From Vibrio sp. CDRSL-10 TSBA (lineage in GTDB: Bacteria; Pseudomonadota; Gammaproteobacteria; Enterobacterales; Vibrionaceae): a stretch of DNA of 64,000 nucleotides. The position numbers and the translations under genes are program-made. Below are positions 1-11,153 of this stretch, in pieces; the stretch's first letter is position 1, and every line of letters starts with the position of its first letter. The notes under the pieces are model-generated. The model saw only the letters and a program-made list of their open reading frames with translations, ran no database searches and was not told the origin of the DNA. Where the stretch lies: positions 1,116,001 through 1,180,000 of the forward strand of contig CP155566.1 of the NCBI GenBank assembly GCA_039696685.1. The letters run 5' to 3'.

Positions 1-321
1 ACGGGCTACACAGCATTGCTGAACCCGCAATATCTTGATGCTTCGCTTTTGGTGTTTGTCGAAATTACGCTGAACCGTGGCGCTCCGGATGTATTTGAAC
101 AGTTTAATACTGCGGTTCAAAAGCTGGATGATATTCAGGAATGCCACCTCGTATCGGGTGATTTCGACTACTTGCTCAAGACTCGCGTATCCGATATGGG
201 CGCGTATCGTAAACTGCTGGGTGATACGCTGCTGCGTTTGCCGGGTGTAAACGACACGCGTACGTACGTGGTTATGGAAGAAGTGAAGCAGACTAACCAG
301 CTTGTCATCAAGACCCGCTAA
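1..321 (+). CDS. lrp: Lrp, leucine-responsive regulator (3' part)
   Basis: The window opens inside this gene; frame 1 is open from base 1 and stops at 319-321, giving the last 106 residues. The piece is the ligand-sensing RAM domain of an AsnC/Lrp-family regulator and is nearly identical to E. coli Lrp as I know it (for example GDFDYLLKTRV and RTYVVMEEVKQ). The helix-turn-helix half lies upstream of the window. Lrp is a global leucine-sensing regulator of amino-acid metabolism. A terminator follows directly, so it is not co-transcribed with ftsK by default. It contains intact GAAC sites (21-24, 72-75), which matters for the insertion pattern described in the findings. Confidence 0.96.
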   Translation, partial: TGYTALLNPQYLDASLLVFVEITLNRGAPDVFEQFNTAVQKLDDIQECHLVSGDFDYLLKTRVSDMGAYRKLLGDTLLRLPGVNDTRTYVVMEEVKQTNQLVIKTR

Positions 322-330
322 TTCAGTAAA

Positions 331-367
331 AGTCAGAATAGTGGTACTTCTTGCCACATTCTGACTT
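331..367 (+). terminator. lrp terminator
   Basis: Inverted repeat with arms AGTCAGAATA-GTGG and CCAC-ATTCTGACT just after the lrp stop, followed by TTTGT. It fits a rho-independent terminator for lrp. Confidence 0.7.
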
Positions 368-414
368 TGTACAATTGGGTTTTTGTGCTTGATATGGTTA
401 AATCTTCGAACAAA

Positions 415-442
415 CCGAGCGGCTTTTGCCGCTCGGACTGTT
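415..442 (+). terminator. second hairpin between lrp and ftsK
   Basis: Perfect stem CCGAGCGGC / GCCGCTCGG with a TTTT loop, followed by ACTGTTTTC. It looks like a weak terminator or attenuator upstream of ftsK. A third inverted repeat (CCAACCTG / CAGGTTGG, about 452-479) follows before the ftsK start. Confidence 0.5.
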
Positions 443-505
443 TTCACCAGACCAACCTGCGTATAGTGTTAGCCAGGTTGGCCATCATCATAGTCAAGTT
501 GGTTT

Positions 506-3500
506 ATGTTCAAAGAGAACAACAATAAAGTTGAGACCATTATTAAGACGAGTGAAGAGCCTCAGTCTTCTCGCCTCAATGGAGCACAACGTCTACGTGA
601 ATGCGGCCTGATTCTGGCCGTATTGGCTTCTATTCTTCTTGCCGTCGCCCTGCTGACTTTCAATCCGGCGGATCCTTCCTGGTCGCAAACGGCCTGGGGC
701 TCAGATATCCAGAAACGCCGGTGGCATCGTCGGTGCCTGGGTGGCCGATACCCTGTTTTTTGTTTTTGGCTCATTGGCCTATCCGCTACCGGTCATCCTG
801 ACCGCAACAGCCTGGATTTTGCTGCGTAACCGCGATGCCGATGAAAACATCGATTTTATGTTGTGGGGCACCCGTCTGCTGGGCTTAGTGGTTCTGATGC
901 TGACCAGTTGCGGTTTAGCGGATATCAACTTTGACGATATCTGGTATTTCTCCTCCGGCGGTGTGGTCGGGGATGTGCTCTCCAGCCTGGCTCTGCCGAC
1001 TCTCAACGTGCTTGGTACCACTCTGGCGCTGCTTTTCCTGTGGGGGGCGGGTTTCACTCTGCTGACCGGTATTTCCTGGCTGAGTATTGTCGAGCGTCTC
1101 GGTGAAGCGAGCATCCGTGGCTTTAACCGTTTCTTGAACCGCATGCGCGGTGAAAAAGATGAACTGGTCTCACCACAACTGATGTCTGCGCGAATCGACG
1201 AGCGCAGTGAACCTGCCTTTGCTGCCGATAACCATTTGTTGGATGGATTCGGAGCAGAAGACGATGATTTAGCGGCAGATCCGCTCACCGGCAAGTCAGA
1301 GCCGATGTTGAGCGCGCAGGCTGCCCGACAGGCGAAACCAGAGCCACAAGCGCAGGTTAGTTCCCCTCGGTCTGCAGACAATGAACGCCGTTTTAATATT
1401 CATATGCCGGAACGCAGCGAGCCTGTGGTCAGCAAAGCGCAGCCAGCGGTTGAGCCGGTGTCAAACCAGGCAGCGCCTGGTCAGACTATGTCAAGTCAGA
1501 CAAGCCAGCCAGTTCAGGCTCAGCCTGTGAGTAAGCCGGCACCGGTTTATCAATACGAGCAGGATGAGTCCGATAAGCCGGATCGCACGAGTCAGTTGGC
1601 TTCTACGATTGAAGAACTGGAGTTTGCTGCCCGCGAGCAGGATGACTGGGCAGATGATACCTTGCCTTGGGATGAAGAAAACGATGATCTCCAGCCTGAG
1701 CCTGTTCAGTCACAGCCTGCGGCCTACACCGCAGAACCTGTCATTGAGGAAGAACCATTCAGAGCACCTCGCGTTGATGTCCAGGAATTCGATCAAACCA
1801 TCGCTGATGTCGAGCAGGATGACACGCACATTGAGCCGACGATTTCTAATTTTGATGTGCTGGATGACGAAGAACCGCGACAGCCTGAGATGTCGGCTGG
1901 CTACCAGGATGCTGCTGAGGATGATCAACCGGAGTGGCTGGACGAAGAAGACGATGAGCAGGATCAGGATGTGACAGCGTTCCAGAATATGGTCTCTGAG
2001 GCTCAGGCCAATATGGCCGGCAAACAGAATCCGTTCCTGGTGCAGCAAGAGGTCAATCTGCCTAAGCCGGCTGAACCGATGCCGACTCTGGAACTGCTCT
2101 ATCATCCTGAGAAACGTGAAGACTTTATTGACCGCGAAGCGTTGGAAGAGATTGCCCGTCTGGTGGAGTCCAAACTGGCTGATTACAAGATCCAAGCTGA
2201 GGTTGTGGATATCTTCCCTGGACCGGTGATCACCCGTTTTGAGCTGGATCTGGCTCCCGGGGTTAAAGTCAGCCGTATCTCCAGCCTGTCGATGGACTTG
2301 GCGCGTTCCTTGTCTGCGATGGCCGTCCGGGTGGTGGAAGTGATTCCTGGTAAACCTTACGTTGGTCTTGAATTGCCAAACATGAGCCGTCAGACCGTGT
2401 ATCTGTCAGATGTAATTAACAGCCCGCAGTTTGAGCAGTCTAAATCACCGACAACTGTGGTACTGGGCCAGGATATTGCCGGCGAAGCAGTAGTGGCCGA
2501 TCTGGCCAAGATGCCGCACGTACTGGTGGCAGGTACCACGGGCTCAGGTAAATCGGTCGGTGTGAACGTGATGATCCTGAGTATGCTGTACAAATCCACG
2601 CCGGAAGATGTACGTTTCATCATGATTGACCCGAAAATGCTCGAGCTGTCGATTTATGAAGGTATTCCGCACCTGCTGTCTGAGGTGGTGACCGACATGA
2701 AAGACGCATCCAACGCCCTGCGCTGGTGTGTGGGTGAGATGGAGCGCCGCTACAAGCTGATGTCTGCTTTGGGTGTGCGTAATATCAAAGGCTTCAACGA
2801 TAAGCTAAAAATGGCGGCTGAAGCGGGTCATCCGATCCATGACCCATTGTGGCAGCCTGGTGACAGCATGGATCCTGAAGCGCCACTGCTGGAGAAACTG
2901 CCTTATATCGTGGTCGTGGTCGACGAGTTTGCTGACCTGATGATGGTGGTGGGTAAGAAAGTCGAAGAGCTGATTGCTCGTCTGGCTCAGAAAGCACGTG
3001 CTGCGGGTATTCACCTGATACTGGCGACCCAGCGTCCGTCAGTGGATGTCATTACCGGCCTGATTAAAGCCAATATTCCGACCCGGGTTGCGTTTACCGT
3101 ATCAACCAAGACGGACTCGCGTACCATTCTTGACCAGGGCGGGGCAGAATCACTGCTCGGTATGGGTGACATGCTGTACTTGCCGCCTGGCTCAAGCCAC
3201 ACGGTGCGGGTGCATGGTGCGTTTGCCTCAGATGATGATGTGCATGCGGTGGTGAATAACTGGAAAGCACGCGGTAAACCTAACTATATCACTGAAATTA
3301 CCAATGGCGATCAAGGGCCGGAAGGCTTGCTGCCAGGTGAAAAAATGGAGAGTGACGAAGAAGTGGATCCGCTGTTTGATCAGGTGGTCGAACACGTGGT
3401 GGAAACACGTCGTGGTTCTGTTTCCGGGGTGCAACGTCGCTTTAAAATCGGCTATAACCGTGCCGCACGTATCGTCGAACAGCTGGAAGCGCAGGGGATT

Positions 3501-3560
3501 GTCAGCGCGCCAGGCCACAATGGTAACCGTGAGGTTTCTGGCTCCGGCACCGCCCCGTGA
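506..3560 (+). CDS. ftsK: FtsK, DNA translocase (split by +1 insertion at 712-716)
   Basis: Septal DNA pump that segregates chromosome ends and activates XerCD at dif. The frame starts with ATG 506 ([10 protein letters not shown]), and then moves by +1 at GAAAC 712-716. Removing one A joins SDIQ to NAGGIVGAW and gives about 1017 residues. Membrane segments fill the first ~200 residues. A long acidic, Pro/Gln-rich linker follows to about residue 520, then the RecA-like motor with Walker A (GTTGSGKS, about 674-682) and Walker B ([12 protein letters not shown], about 801-811). The C-terminal winged-helix gamma domain ([18 protein letters not shown]) covers about 953-1011. Because the motor and gamma domains are intact and FtsK is needed for division, the shift is read as a sequence error. 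No lolA gene follows, consistent with what I recall of V. cholerae. Confidence 0.95.
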
Positions 3561-3607
3561 CTAAGTCAGCCTGCTAGCTGCAGGTTAAAGACTTTGAGCA
3601 AATAAAG

Positions 3608-3633
3608 AAGGCGCCTTATCGGGCGCCTTTTTG
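3608..3633 (+). terminator. ftsK terminator
   Basis: Stem AAGGCGCC / GGCGCCTT with loop TTATCG followed by TTTTG, 48 bases after the ftsK stop. The run of T on the + side serves ftsK; dsbB converges from the other side. Confidence 0.8.
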
Positions 3634-3671
3634 TCATTCTGGTCTCAACTAATATTCGTTTATCAAGCTTC

Positions 3672-4193
3672 TCAGCGTTTTGGTTTGGCGTATTGCACCA
3701 CGATAAAGAGCGCAACGGCTGCCAGGTTGGCTGCAAAAATGATGACCAGCCACTGTGGCATCGACAGGGTCAAAAATTGCCATACTACCTTACTGCAATC
3801 ACCGTACGCTTCAAACATCCACGGTGCCCACTGGTTGAGTGGCGCCCAGTCCGGAAAGGTAACAAACAGGTCACAGGTTTTAAACGGTGACGGATGAAAC
3901 TGGTAATCGACATGCTGTAAAGCGAGCTGCAGACCAGAGTAGGCACTGCCACCCCAAACGGCTAACCCCAGCCAGCGTATCACCGGATTCTGTGGCGCCA
4001 CTAAGCCGATAAGACCGGCTGCCCCTATACCGAGCATGGCAATACGTTCATAAATACACATCACACACGGCGCCAGCATCATCACATGCTGGAAGAACAG
4101 GGCACAGGCCTCGAAAAAGAGGACAAACAGCAGCAGTAACAGCCATGCCAGACGTGATTCGGAAAAGGTTTTAAGGCTGGATAAAATATTCAC
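3672..4193 (-). CDS. dsbB: DsbB, disulfide bond formation protein B
   Basis: Inner-membrane quinone reductase that re-oxidises DsbA and so drives disulfide formation in the periplasm. The 173-residue length is typical. Four hydrophobic segments are visible. The first periplasmic loop carries the CVMC redox pair (in APCVMCIYER, about residues 42-45). The second loop has the partner cysteines in FKTCD and GDCSKVV. The gene lies downstream of nhaB on the same strand, but a terminator hairpin separates them, so dsbB may depend on partial read-through or on its own promoter. Family assignment is firm. Confidence 0.95.
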   Translation of the reverse strand: MNILSSLKTFSESRLAWLLLLLFVLFFEACALFFQHVMMLAPCVMCIYERIAMLGIGAAGLIGLVAPQNPVIRWLGLAVWGGSAYSGLQLALQHVDYQFHPSPFKTCDLFVTFPDWAPLNQWAPWMFEAYGDCSKVVWQFLTLSMPQWLVIIFAANLAAVALFIVVQYAKPKR

Positions 4194-4213
4194 AGGACAG
4201 TCCTTAGCTAAGA

Positions 4214-4243
4214 ATAAAAAAGCTCTGATTACTCAGAGCTTTG
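4214..4243 (-). terminator. nhaB terminator
   Basis: On the minus strand the stem AAGCTCTG / CAGAGCTT is followed by TTTTATTCTT, between the nhaB stop and the dsbB start. Confidence 0.75.
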
Positions 4244-4276
4244 TATCTTGGAATAGTTTCCTATTCAATCAATTTT

Positions 4277-5869
4277 TTAATGGCCGCTGGAGACAACGCT
4301 TTCCATATGCGGCACGCTGTGATGAGTAATCCAGCCCAAATCGTAGAACTGTGCTGTCATCGGTTCAACCAGATAGATGATACCGGCTAAGCCCACCAAG
4401 GTCAGTACCACAGTGTAAGGCAGGGCCATGATCACCATACGACCGTAAGAGAGACGGATGAGTGGTGCCAGGGCTGAAGTCAGCAGGAACAGGAACGCTG
4501 CCTGGCCATTAGGTGTAGCAACAGAAGGCAGGTTCGTACCTGTGTTGATAGCCACAGCCAGTAAGTCAAACTGGTCACGTGAGATCACGCCTTCCATCAT
4601 CGCGGTTTTCACTTCGTTGATATACACAGTACCGACGAACACGTTATCCGAGACCATCGATAACAGACCGTTGGCGATGTAAAACAGCGCTAACTGAGTT
4701 TCGTTGTCCTGGATATGCAAAACCGCATCGATAATCGGTTTGAACAGTCCCTGATCGATAATCACCGCCACAACAGAGAAGAATACCGCCAGCAGAGCCG
4801 TAAATGGCAGGGCTTCTTCAAACGCTTTACCCAGTGAATGCTCTTCAACCACACCGGTAAACGCGGTCGCCATAATAATCACCGACAGACCAATCAGACC
4901 CACGGCGGCTAAATGCATCGCCAGGCCAAGGATCAACCAGAGTGCGATAAGCCCTTGAATCCAAAGTTTCGCCACATCCTGTTTGGTGCGGGTTTTACGC
5001 TCTTCTGTATCGAAGTCGATCAGGATTTTACGTACGTTTGGCGGCAATTTAGCGCCGTAACCAAACACTTTGAACTTCTCGACCAGGAAGCAGGTTGCGA
5101 TACCACAGATGAACACCGGCAGAGTAACCGGAGCCATACGCACCAGAAACTCACCAAAGAACCAGCCGGCCTGGTCTGCGATAATCAGGTTTTGCGGTTC
5201 GCCGACCATAGTGGTCACGCCACCCAGTGCCGTACCGACACCAGCATGCATCAGCAGCGAACGCAGGAAGGCACGGTAGTTTTCCAGGTCATCACGGGTC
5301 AGTTCAGGGATCTGTTCATCCTGAGTATGGTCATGGGGCTGGTTAAACGGCCGTCCGGAAGCGACTTTGTGGTAGATAGAGTAGAAACCTACCGCTACGC
5401 TGATGATTACCGCGATAACAGTCAGTGCGTCCAGGAATGCTGACAGGAAGGCTGCAGCCACACAAAAGGCGATTGATAAAATCGCTTTTGAGCGAATCCC
5501 AAGTAAAATTTTGGTAAAAATAAACAGCAGCAAATGCTTCATAAAGTAGATGCCCGCTACCATGAATACCAGTAACAGTAGCACTTCAATATTGGCAACC
5601 AGCTCGTGTTTTACCTGCTCCGGACTGGTCATGCCAATCGCAACGGCTTCGATAGCTAATAAACCACCAGGTTGCAGCGGATAGCATTTTAATGCCATCG
5701 CTAAGGTGAAAATAAATTCCGCGACTAATAACCAGCCGGCAACAAAGGGATTTATTAAAAAGAAAACTATCGGGTTTATTATCAGAAAGGCGATAATGGC
5801 AACTTTGTACCAATCTGGCGCTTTACCTAAGAAATTTTTGATAAATGCGCTTCCAAGCGACATGGGCAT
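4277..5869 (-). CDS. nhaB: NhaB, Na+/H+ antiporter
   Basis: Electrogenic sodium/proton antiporter of the inner membrane, used for sodium export and pH balance in salt-living Vibrio. The 530-residue protein starts [21 protein letters not shown], the usual Vibrio NhaB start, and has about a dozen hydrophobic segments along its whole length. Family-like motifs include the [12 protein letters not shown] and [15 protein letters not shown] regions. It is divergent from fadR, with 667 bases of AT-rich DNA between them. The reading frame is complete. It is the first gene of a minus-strand pair with dsbB, separated by a terminator. Confidence 0.96.
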   Translation of the reverse strand: MPMSLGSAFIKNFLGKAPDWYKVAIIAFLIINPIVFFLINPFVAGWLLVAEFIFTLAMALKCYPLQPGGLLAIEAVAIGMTSPEQVKHELVANIEVLLLLVFMVAGIYFMKHLLLFIFTKILLGIRSKAILSIAFCVAAAFLSAFLDALTVIAVIISVAVGFYSIYHKVASGRPFNQPHDHTQDEQIPELTRDDLENYRAFLRSLLMHAGVGTALGGVTTMVGEPQNLIIADQAGWFFGEFLVRMAPVTLPVFICGIATCFLVEKFKVFGYGAKLPPNVRKILIDFDTEERKTRTKQDVAKLWIQGLIALWLILGLAMHLAAVGLIGLSVIIMATAFTGVVEEHSLGKAFEEALPFTALLAVFFSVVAVIIDQGLFKPIIDAVLHIQDNETQLALFYIANGLLSMVSDNVFVGTVYINEVKTAMMEGVISRDQFDLLAVAINTGTNLPSVATPNGQAAFLFLLTSALAPLIRLSYGRMVIMALPYTVVLTLVGLAGIIYLVEPMTAQFYDLGWITHHSVPHMESVVSSGH

Positions 5870-6536
5870 GGTGATTACTCTTAAATTAGTTATAGATAGA
5901 CATAGCTCTGTAGCTGCATATTTAATTTTGCAGTAACGTCTGATGAAAGTCTAAACAAAAATCTTTATCAACAATGACTTAGAACAATAAATGGCCGGGT
6001 TTTGCCTCTTTTCCTGAACCGTCATTCCCTAAAAACACGCTTTCCTTACGTTGTCAGCAACAATACAGCGGGCGGTTTTTTAGTCAATAATCAAGGTCGA
6101 AATGCTATACCTACCTCAACTATTTTGCAGTAAAGATCGTTTGAAGCGACGCTAGCATAACACAAAACATCGGAAAATTTCATTTAGCAGGGTAGAGCAA
6201 GAGCAGGCGCGAGTAAATATCACTTGGCTGGTTAAAAATACCACTTTTCAGTAAGTTTATATTGAAATAAATAAAAAATAGTTATGTGAGCAAGTTCTCT
6301 TTATATATTTACTAAATGTGAAGTGAATTTTATTTTGATACATTTTGAAACAAATTTAAGCAGCTATTTTGTGAGCAAGTCAGGCTTACTTTGAGCGAAA
6401 TCAAGTGCATATAAAGTTTTTGCTCTATTTGAGTGGTTGTTACCAGTTTACCAACGGTTTGTTTCCGCTGGATGAAAACTAGTGGTATGATGAGTGCCAT
6501 TCGACCCGAAAAAATAGAAAACTGGATAAGTACTTA
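5870..6536. other. long AT-rich spacer between nhaB and fadR
   Basis: 667 bases with no credible gene. It must carry the divergent promoters for nhaB (minus) and fadR (plus). The 11-mer TGTGAGCAAGT occurs twice in direct orientation, at 6285-6295 and 6370-6380. An extended -10 element lies near the fadR end. No recognisable regulator site was found otherwise. Confidence 0.7.
6483..6491 (+). promoter_or_regulatory. candidate extended -10 of fadR promoter
   Basis: TGGTATGAT fits an extended -10 (TGn-TATnAT) and lies 46 bases before the fadR ATG. No good -35 is visible at the right spacing, as is usual for extended -10 promoters. Confidence 0.4.
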
Positions 6537-7376
6537 ATGGTCATCAAGGCAAAAAGCCCAGCAGGCTTTGCAGAGAAATATATTATTGAAAGCATTTGGA
6601 ATGGTCGCTTTCCACCTGGTTCCATTCTGCCTGCCGAGCGAGAGCTCTCCGAATTGATTGGTGTTACACGAACCACGCTGCGTGAAGTGCTGCAGCGTCT
6701 GGCTCGCGATGGATGGCTGACCATCCAGCACGGCAAACCGACCAAAGTAAACCAGTTTATGGAAACATCAGGTTTGCATATTCTGGATACCTTAATGACG
6801 CTGGACGTGGATAACGCGACCAACATCGTTGAGGACTTACTGGCGGCTCGTACTAACATCAGCCCAATTTTCATGCGTTATGCTTTTAAAGTAAACAAGG
6901 AAAACAGTGCTCGTACCATTCACACTGTGATTGAATCGTGTGAAGCGCTGGTTGCTTCTGAATCCTGGGATGAGTTTATTGCGTCGTCACCTTATGCAGA
7001 GAAGATTCTTCAGCAAGTCAAAGATGACGGTGAGAAAGATGAAGAGAAACGTCAGCAACTGCTGCTGGCCAAAACGTTTAACTTCTACGATTACATGTTG
7101 TTCCAGCGTCTGGCATTCCACTCAGGAAACCAGATTTACGGCCTGATTTTTAACGGTCTGAGAAAGCTTTACGACCGGGTAGGCAGTTACTACTTCTCTA
7201 ATCCGGAAGCGCGCCAGTTGGCATTACGTTTTTACCGTGACCTGCTGGACGTATGTGAAAGCGGTGACCGCGATCAACTGCCAAACCTGATTCGTCAGTA
7301 CGGTATTGCCAGCGCACAGGTCTGGAACCTGATGAAGACCACGCTGCCATCCAGCTTTACTGAAGACGACAGTTAA
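6537..7376 (+). CDS. fadR: FadR, fatty-acid metabolism regulator
   Basis: GntR-family transcription factor that represses fatty-acid degradation and activates unsaturated fatty-acid synthesis; DNA binding is released by long-chain acyl-CoA. The winged helix-turn-helix is in the first ~75 residues ([21 protein letters not shown]). The rest is the all-helical acyl-CoA domain. At 279 residues it is about 40 longer than E. coli FadR. This matches the extra ligand-domain insertion known from Vibrio FadR, here the stretch around [21 protein letters not shown]. It stands alone between nhaB (divergent) and a bidirectional terminator. Confidence 0.96.
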   Translation: MVIKAKSPAGFAEKYIIESIWNGRFPPGSILPAERELSELIGVTRTTLREVLQRLARDGWLTIQHGKPTKVNQFMETSGLHILDTLMTLDVDNATNIVEDLLAARTNISPIFMRYAFKVNKENSARTIHTVIESCEALVASESWDEFIASSPYAEKILQQVKDDGEKDEEKRQQLLLAKTFNFYDYMLFQRLAFHSGNQIYGLIFNGLRKLYDRVGSYYFSNPEARQLALRFYRDLLDVCESGDRDQLPNLIRQYGIASAQVWNLMKTTLPSSFTEDDS

Positions 7377-7465
7377 GTTGTTATCATTGCTCCTCACCGC
7401 TGAAACACATGGCGTGTCAGAGTAGTGAGGAAGGTAAACGCAGTGAGGACGATATAAGCGAACAG

Positions 7466-7496
7466 AAAAAGCCCGCGTTGAACGCGGGCTTTTTGT
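7466..7496. terminator. bidirectional terminator between fadR and the Card1-like gene
   Basis: AAAAAGCCCGCGTT and AACGCGGGCTTTTT are perfect reverse complements around one central G. T runs on both strands serve fadR (+) and the convergent Card1-like gene (-). Confidence 0.85.
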
Positions 7497-7570
7497 TGCT
7501 GTGATTGATCCGTCTTGTTGCCTGTTAACGTGGTAAGAACACATAACATAGCAAGGAAGCCGATTGGCGG

Positions 7571-8732
7571 TTACAAATCTTCGCTGCCGCCTGCTGCCAT
7601 AAACCAGTTTTTGAGATGGTTTTTCAGATCTTTCAGTTCATCCGGTCCAATCAGTGCCAGACCGAGATCTTCGGCGCGGGTGATGTCGTTATAACGCAGC
7701 GGACGGAAGCTGACCAGCATGGCTCTTGCCTGCAGTCCTCCGAGCAAATCACGCAGCGATTCCAGTTTATACAGGGTATCGTCACCGTCATCACGCATGC
7801 CTTTGGTCTTACATTCAATGATGTGCAGCTTATTGTTCACGACTGTCGCGACGTCTAGTTTCGTTGCGCACTTCGCGTTCGCCAAGCTGGCGGTAGACCT
7901 GCACGTTAAGAGAGCGATCCTGAATGGTTGGCATGTCGTCCTGAATCTGACGTACCGTGCTGTGAACCAGGGTTTCCAGCCATTCACCGTTAGAGAAGCG
8001 GCGTGCGTCTTCGTTAGCAAAGGTCAGAATGCCATTCTCGTAGGTTGCGATCTTCGCCTCGACCAGATCGGTCAGCAGCATGTTGAGTTCACGATAGCCT
8101 TGTTGTTTTTCTGACAACTCGACATCAAGACACTGCTCTTTACGACACGTGGTGGCAAGATAGTTAAGCGTGGCCAGACCCGGCCCCAATTCCAGTGCGT
8201 TGCTCGCCCAGCGTTCACCCAGTTCATACAGTTTCTGGTCAAGCTGCGGAGGCAGGTTGTGCTCGCTGAATTCGCCGCGCGCACCAAAGATGGTCAGATA
8301 GTCAGAGATGGTGATCCGGTCCTGCACCTGGGTATCTTTGTTGCCGTCCGGATAGAGCCAGCACAAACGGTCGCTGCTTGGTTCGACGACAAAAATCGGC
8401 CAGTGGTAAGTGCGGAACACTTCATAGACGGATAAAAGGCGATGACGTAAGCCACAACTGGCGTTGAGCCTGACTTCCAGATTGCGTTGTTTAAGATCTT
8501 CCGCTAACTGCTTAATAGAAGACTTGATTTCAGAGATATTGGAGCCGTTGGGAATTTCAAAAAATTCAGACGTGATGCCGCGTTGAGTCAATACGGTGTG
8601 CAACCGCTGATACATGGTTTGTTGCGAATTGTCGCCAATAAAGACGATATGACGACTCTGGGTTCGGTTATCCAGTAACGGAGTGATCAGGCGAACCGGA
8701 TCCTGATCTATGATGCCAACATGAACGGCCAT
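7571..8732 (-). CDS. Card1-like CARF-nuclease (DUF1887), split by +1 insertion at 7858-7862
   Basis: An orthologue of the DUF1887 protein whose V. cholerae structure (VC1899) is known; the family was later named Card1, a nuclease switched on by cyclic oligoadenylate. The frame starts at 8732 behind a good AGGAT site and shifts at GTTTC 7858-7862. Removing one base gives about 386 residues. The N-terminal half is the CARF-type Rossmann domain (HIVFIGDNSQQTMYQRL; LNASCGLRHRLLSVYE). The C-terminal half is a PD-(D/E)xK nuclease with LDVATVV followed by IIECKTK. The insertion falls right at the catalytic aspartate region and would kill the nuclease if real. No CRISPR array or cas gene is in the window, so the ligand source is unknown. 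What the Vibrio protein does is not established. Confidence 0.9.
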
Positions 8733-8822
8733 ACGTTATCCTCATGTTTGGCTTGCGAAATTTTTGGAATAGGTAGAGCAAAAGCGTGATGCAAGCCATA
8801 CTATTCATATAACGATCCCCCA

Positions 8823-8861
8823 CATAAAAAACAAGGGTGACTCCTGATAAAAGTCACCCCT
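8823..8861 (-). terminator. mcp terminator
   Basis: On the minus strand AGGGTGACT... / AGTCACCCT pair around a short loop and are followed by TGTTTTTTATG, just past the chemoreceptor stop. Confidence 0.75.
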
Positions 8862-8907
8862 GATAGCGATATTTTACCTGGTCCTTACAAAACCAACCCG
8901 GAATTGT

Positions 8908-10900
8908 CTAAAGCTTGAATCTGTGCACCAGATGACTTTGTTGCCCGGCCAGTTGGGTGAGGTCGCCACTGGTGTGTGCGATGTTGCTCATTGCCTGCAA
9001 GCTTTCGTCTGCAATATGATTGATGTCATCAATGCGTTGTGCGATATCACTGGTGGTATCACTCTGTTCAGCTGCGGCCTGGGAGATGTGGGTACTCATC
9101 TGGCTTATCTCCATGATAAGCGCCTGAATTTCTTCCATGGTGCTGTTGGCGTTAGAGGCCTGATGTACCGATTGTTCCATACCTTGTTTGCAGCTTTCAA
9201 TCACCTGACTTGCGGCGTTAGAGCTGCTTTGCAACCTGCCGATCATGTTTTCGATTTCAGTGGTTGAATCGGTGGTGCGCTGTGCCAGTACCCGCACTTC
9301 GTCAGCCACTACGGCAAAACCGCGACCTTGCTCACCCGCGCGCGCTGCCTCAATTGCGGCATTAAGAGCCAGTAGGTTGGTCTGCTCGGCTACGCCGCGA
9401 ATCACATCCAGAATGGAACCAATCTGGCTGCTCATGTTCTGCAATTCTGTCACTGCCGCCACCGAGTCATTCAGGCGGCCCTCAAGCTGCTTGACGGTGC
9501 TGATGTTATCGCTCATCACCTGGCGACCCGATTGGGCTGCGCTTTCGACTTGCTGCACCATCTGCAGAGAGCTTTGTGCACTTTGTGCGACTTCTTGGAC
9601 CGAGTGCGCCATCTGAGTCATTGCAGTCGCCACATTGGCGGTCTGCTCTCGCTGATTGTTGAGCTGCGACTGGGCGTGCTGTGAGGTTGCCTGGTTGTGT
9701 CCTGCTGTTTTGGTCAGGTTGTCGGACGCGTCATTGAGTTTAACCAGAATATCTTGCAGGCTGTCAGCCAACGAGTTGATATGACGGCTCAGGCGCGCGA
9801 AACTCATTATTATGCGTGATGCGAATGCGCTGGGTCATATCGCCTTCTGTCAGGCTCTCCAGTGTGGTTAGGATCTGTTTGAGCGGTGAACGAACGCTGC
9901 TTGCGATGTGGTAACCGATAGCGCCTGCCACCAGGACTACAAGCAAACCAATACCAACGGCTTTGTAAACGCCTTGCTGATAGACTTGGCCGGCGTCAGC
10001 CAAGGCCTGGTCGAGATCCTGTGAAGCGCTCTGGTTAAAACTATCGAGCAGCGCCATTGCGTTGTCGACTTCCCGGGCCAGGTTGGTGATATTGGCGTAC
10101 AGAGCCGCGCGGGCTTTGAGATATTCGTTGTGCTGGTCAAGAACACCCCCTTTCTCACCGATATCCTGAGTGAATTTTTTTACCGGTTCATCAAACACTT
10201 TTTTAAGTTCAGGCAGTTGTGAGGTCAGCCCGCGATAGGCGTAGTTAAGATGACTGACGGCTTTATTATTTTTTTGCACCGCACTGTCGACAAACGCCAT
10301 ATCTGAACTGGCCAGCGCATCAGATGTGATCAGCTCGGCATCTTTGAGTTTGATGAAATAGCTTTTGGCCATCACCTTCACTGAAATGCTGCTCTGATCA
10401 TCCACATACTCCTTCATGCCAATGCTCAGCTCTGAGTGCAGGCGCTGGAATTCACGCACGGATTTTTGCACTTTGCTCTGAGCGGTAAACATGGCTTGAT
10501 AGTTGTTCATCGCATCATTGGCTTCACCGAAGTAACGGGTTTCCAGTGCATTGAGGGCATTCATTTTTTCCTGCAGATCAGGGTGACTGGCGCTGGCCTG
10601 TTCCAGTTGCCCTAATACCTGACTGAAATCTTGTTTGGCCTTATCGAAATCCTGTCGCATGCTGACCATGCGTTCAGCATCCTGAGTCGTCAGAAAATCT
10701 TTGAAAGACTTGTCGGCGGTCAGCAACTGAACACTGGTTTTGTTCGACAGTGATACTAAAGGTAAGGCGGTTTTGGACACGCCTTCAAAATTTGAATGAA
10801 TCTGACTCATACCACTCATCATAATGGCGACCGTGACGGCAAACATTACAATGATGATTGCAAAGCCGGCGTACATGCGCCTGATGACTGAACCTTGCAT
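8908..10900 (-). CDS. methyl-accepting chemotaxis protein, split by +1 insertion at 9799-9803
   Basis: Membrane chemoreceptor signalling to CheA/CheW. The start at 10900 ([15 protein letters not shown]) has a strong GGGAGAG ribosome site; a start 24 bases upstream is possible but has none. The corrected length is about 663 residues. A membrane helix (about 9-32) leads into a ~250-residue helical periplasmic sensor. A second membrane helix ([17 protein letters not shown]) is followed by HAMP ([18 protein letters not shown]). The cytoplasmic rod ends in the canonical tip [19 protein letters not shown]. The frame breaks at GAAAC 9799-9803, inside HAMP. Removing one A joins THNNEF to [10 protein letters not shown]. 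The ligand is unknown. Confidence 0.93.
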
Positions 10901-11153
10901 ACGTCTCTCCCTTGTTACATTCATGTTCTGAAATCTCGCAAAGACAGAAAAACTGTCTAAAAATTAATAAAATGAGTCACATTCTATGAATTGAGACGCG
11001 CACATTTCATGATCGGGGCGACAAAAGCAGTTTTTTGTGTAAAGCAAACTCGGTTTCTGTTAACTGAACGGTGTTTATTATTGAGCTTTGATCCGCCTTG
11101 TCGCATACTCATTCCAACAACGATTATTGCAAACACGTCTGGTGGAGACCTTC

